Source: Pantoea sp. Eser (GTDB taxonomy: Bacteria > Pseudomonadota > Gammaproteobacteria > Enterobacterales > Enterobacteriaceae). Taken from it: a stretch of 64,000 bases of DNA. The stretch is taken from positions 62,001 through 126,000 of the forward strand of contig SZZY01000004.1 of the NCBI GenBank assembly GCA_009830035.1. The letters are read 5' to 3'. A program made the position numbers and the translations under genes. Under the pieces are notes generated by a model, which saw only the letters and a list, made by a program, of their open reading frames with translations, searched no databases and had not been told where the DNA came from. Of the stretch, positions 63,941 through 64,000 are shown piece by piece; position 1 is the stretch's first letter; every line of letters starts with the position of its first letter.

Positions 63941-64000
63941 GTGGCTAAGTCGTTAACAGAAAAAGTCACCCGCAGTGAGGTCGCGAAAGCGGCTGGCACC
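63941..64000 (+). CDS. LacI/GalR-family regulator, N-terminal start only
   Basis: A GGAGG 7 bases upstream supports a GTG start at 63941. The 20 visible residues (VAKSLTEKVTRSEVAKAAGT) are the first helix of a LacI-type helix-turn-helix. The rest lies beyond the window. It may control the MFS transporter upstream. Confidence 0.7.
   Translation, partial: MAKSLTEKVTRSEVAKAAGT

Noticed and set aside
1..64000. CRISPR array, rRNA operon, riboswitch
   Set aside because: I saw no regularly spaced repeats, no rRNA-like sequence and no recognisable riboswitch core.

Overview
The window reads as a chromosome segment of an Enterobacterales bacterium. Erwiniaceae (Erwinia/Pantoea) is my best guess: the genes resemble E. 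coli yjgR, leuX, yjjA, uhpA-uhpT, yecA and opgB, but the set also includes tandem DUF2382 stress proteins and a TAT-exported gluconate 2-dehydrogenase-like operon. The striking property is decay. Of about 45 recognisable protein genes only about nine look undamaged (uhpT, uhpA, dndE, an RcnB-like protein, a GNAT acetyltransferase, a DHDPS-like aldolase, a histidine phosphatase, and the edge genes as far as visible). The rest carry one-base frameshifts, nonsense codons, 7-nt tandem duplications, or deletions that join two genes or two ends of one gene. This fits a recently host-restricted genome. Some one-base lesions lie in homopolymers or Dcm-type CCWGG contexts and could be sequencing error; the deletion fusions could not.

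Layout. 1-8.6 kb (core): yjgR-like ATPase with an internal deletion, peptide-type ABC binding protein, a fused gluconate dehydrogenase subunit 3/GMC gene, truncated cytochrome c, a conserved unknown, yjjA, and two DUF2382 genes. 8.6-8.7 kb: tRNA-Leu(CAA), leuX, a well-known island insertion site. 8.7-27.7 kb: a genomic island carrying a complete but ruined DNA phosphorothioation system. The restriction genes dptF-dptG-dptH run rightward and the modification genes dndB-dndC-dndD-dndE run leftward toward them. Between the two arms lies about 5 kb of very AT-rich cargo: a DGQHR-motif (DndB-like) protein, a protein with a HEPN-like Rx6H motif and a PIN-like nuclease. 27.9-31.7 kb: an IS3-family remnant and broken unknown genes. 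31.8-34.5 kb: a Ser-type sulfatase fused in frame to the back half of its anaerobic maturase. 35.4-41 kb: an IclR regulator facing a leftward sugar-acid operon (MFS transporter, enolase-superfamily dehydratase, DHDPS-like aldolase, DgoK, DgoA).

41-64 kb (mostly core-like): uhpT with a uhpB-uhpC deletion and an intact uhpA; a membrane protein; yecA; a serine hydrolase; an RcnB-like protein; a polar amino-acid ABC transporter whose ATPase is fused to a DadA-like oxidoreductase; a LacI-type regulator with its DNA-binding domain deleted but two operators left; a MocR regulator; an acetyltransferase; a DUF1640-like coiled-coil protein; opgB; a tautomerase; a LysR regulator joined tail to tail with a capsule-type glycosyltransferase; a YncE-like propeller; a phosphatase; an MFS transporter; and the start of another LacI regulator.

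How the parts relate: several multi-gene systems survive only as incompatible fragments (dnd/dpt, uhp, sulfatase/maturase, amino-acid ABC transport), so most pathways here are probably silent. The least explained material is the AT-rich cargo nested between dptH and dndE.
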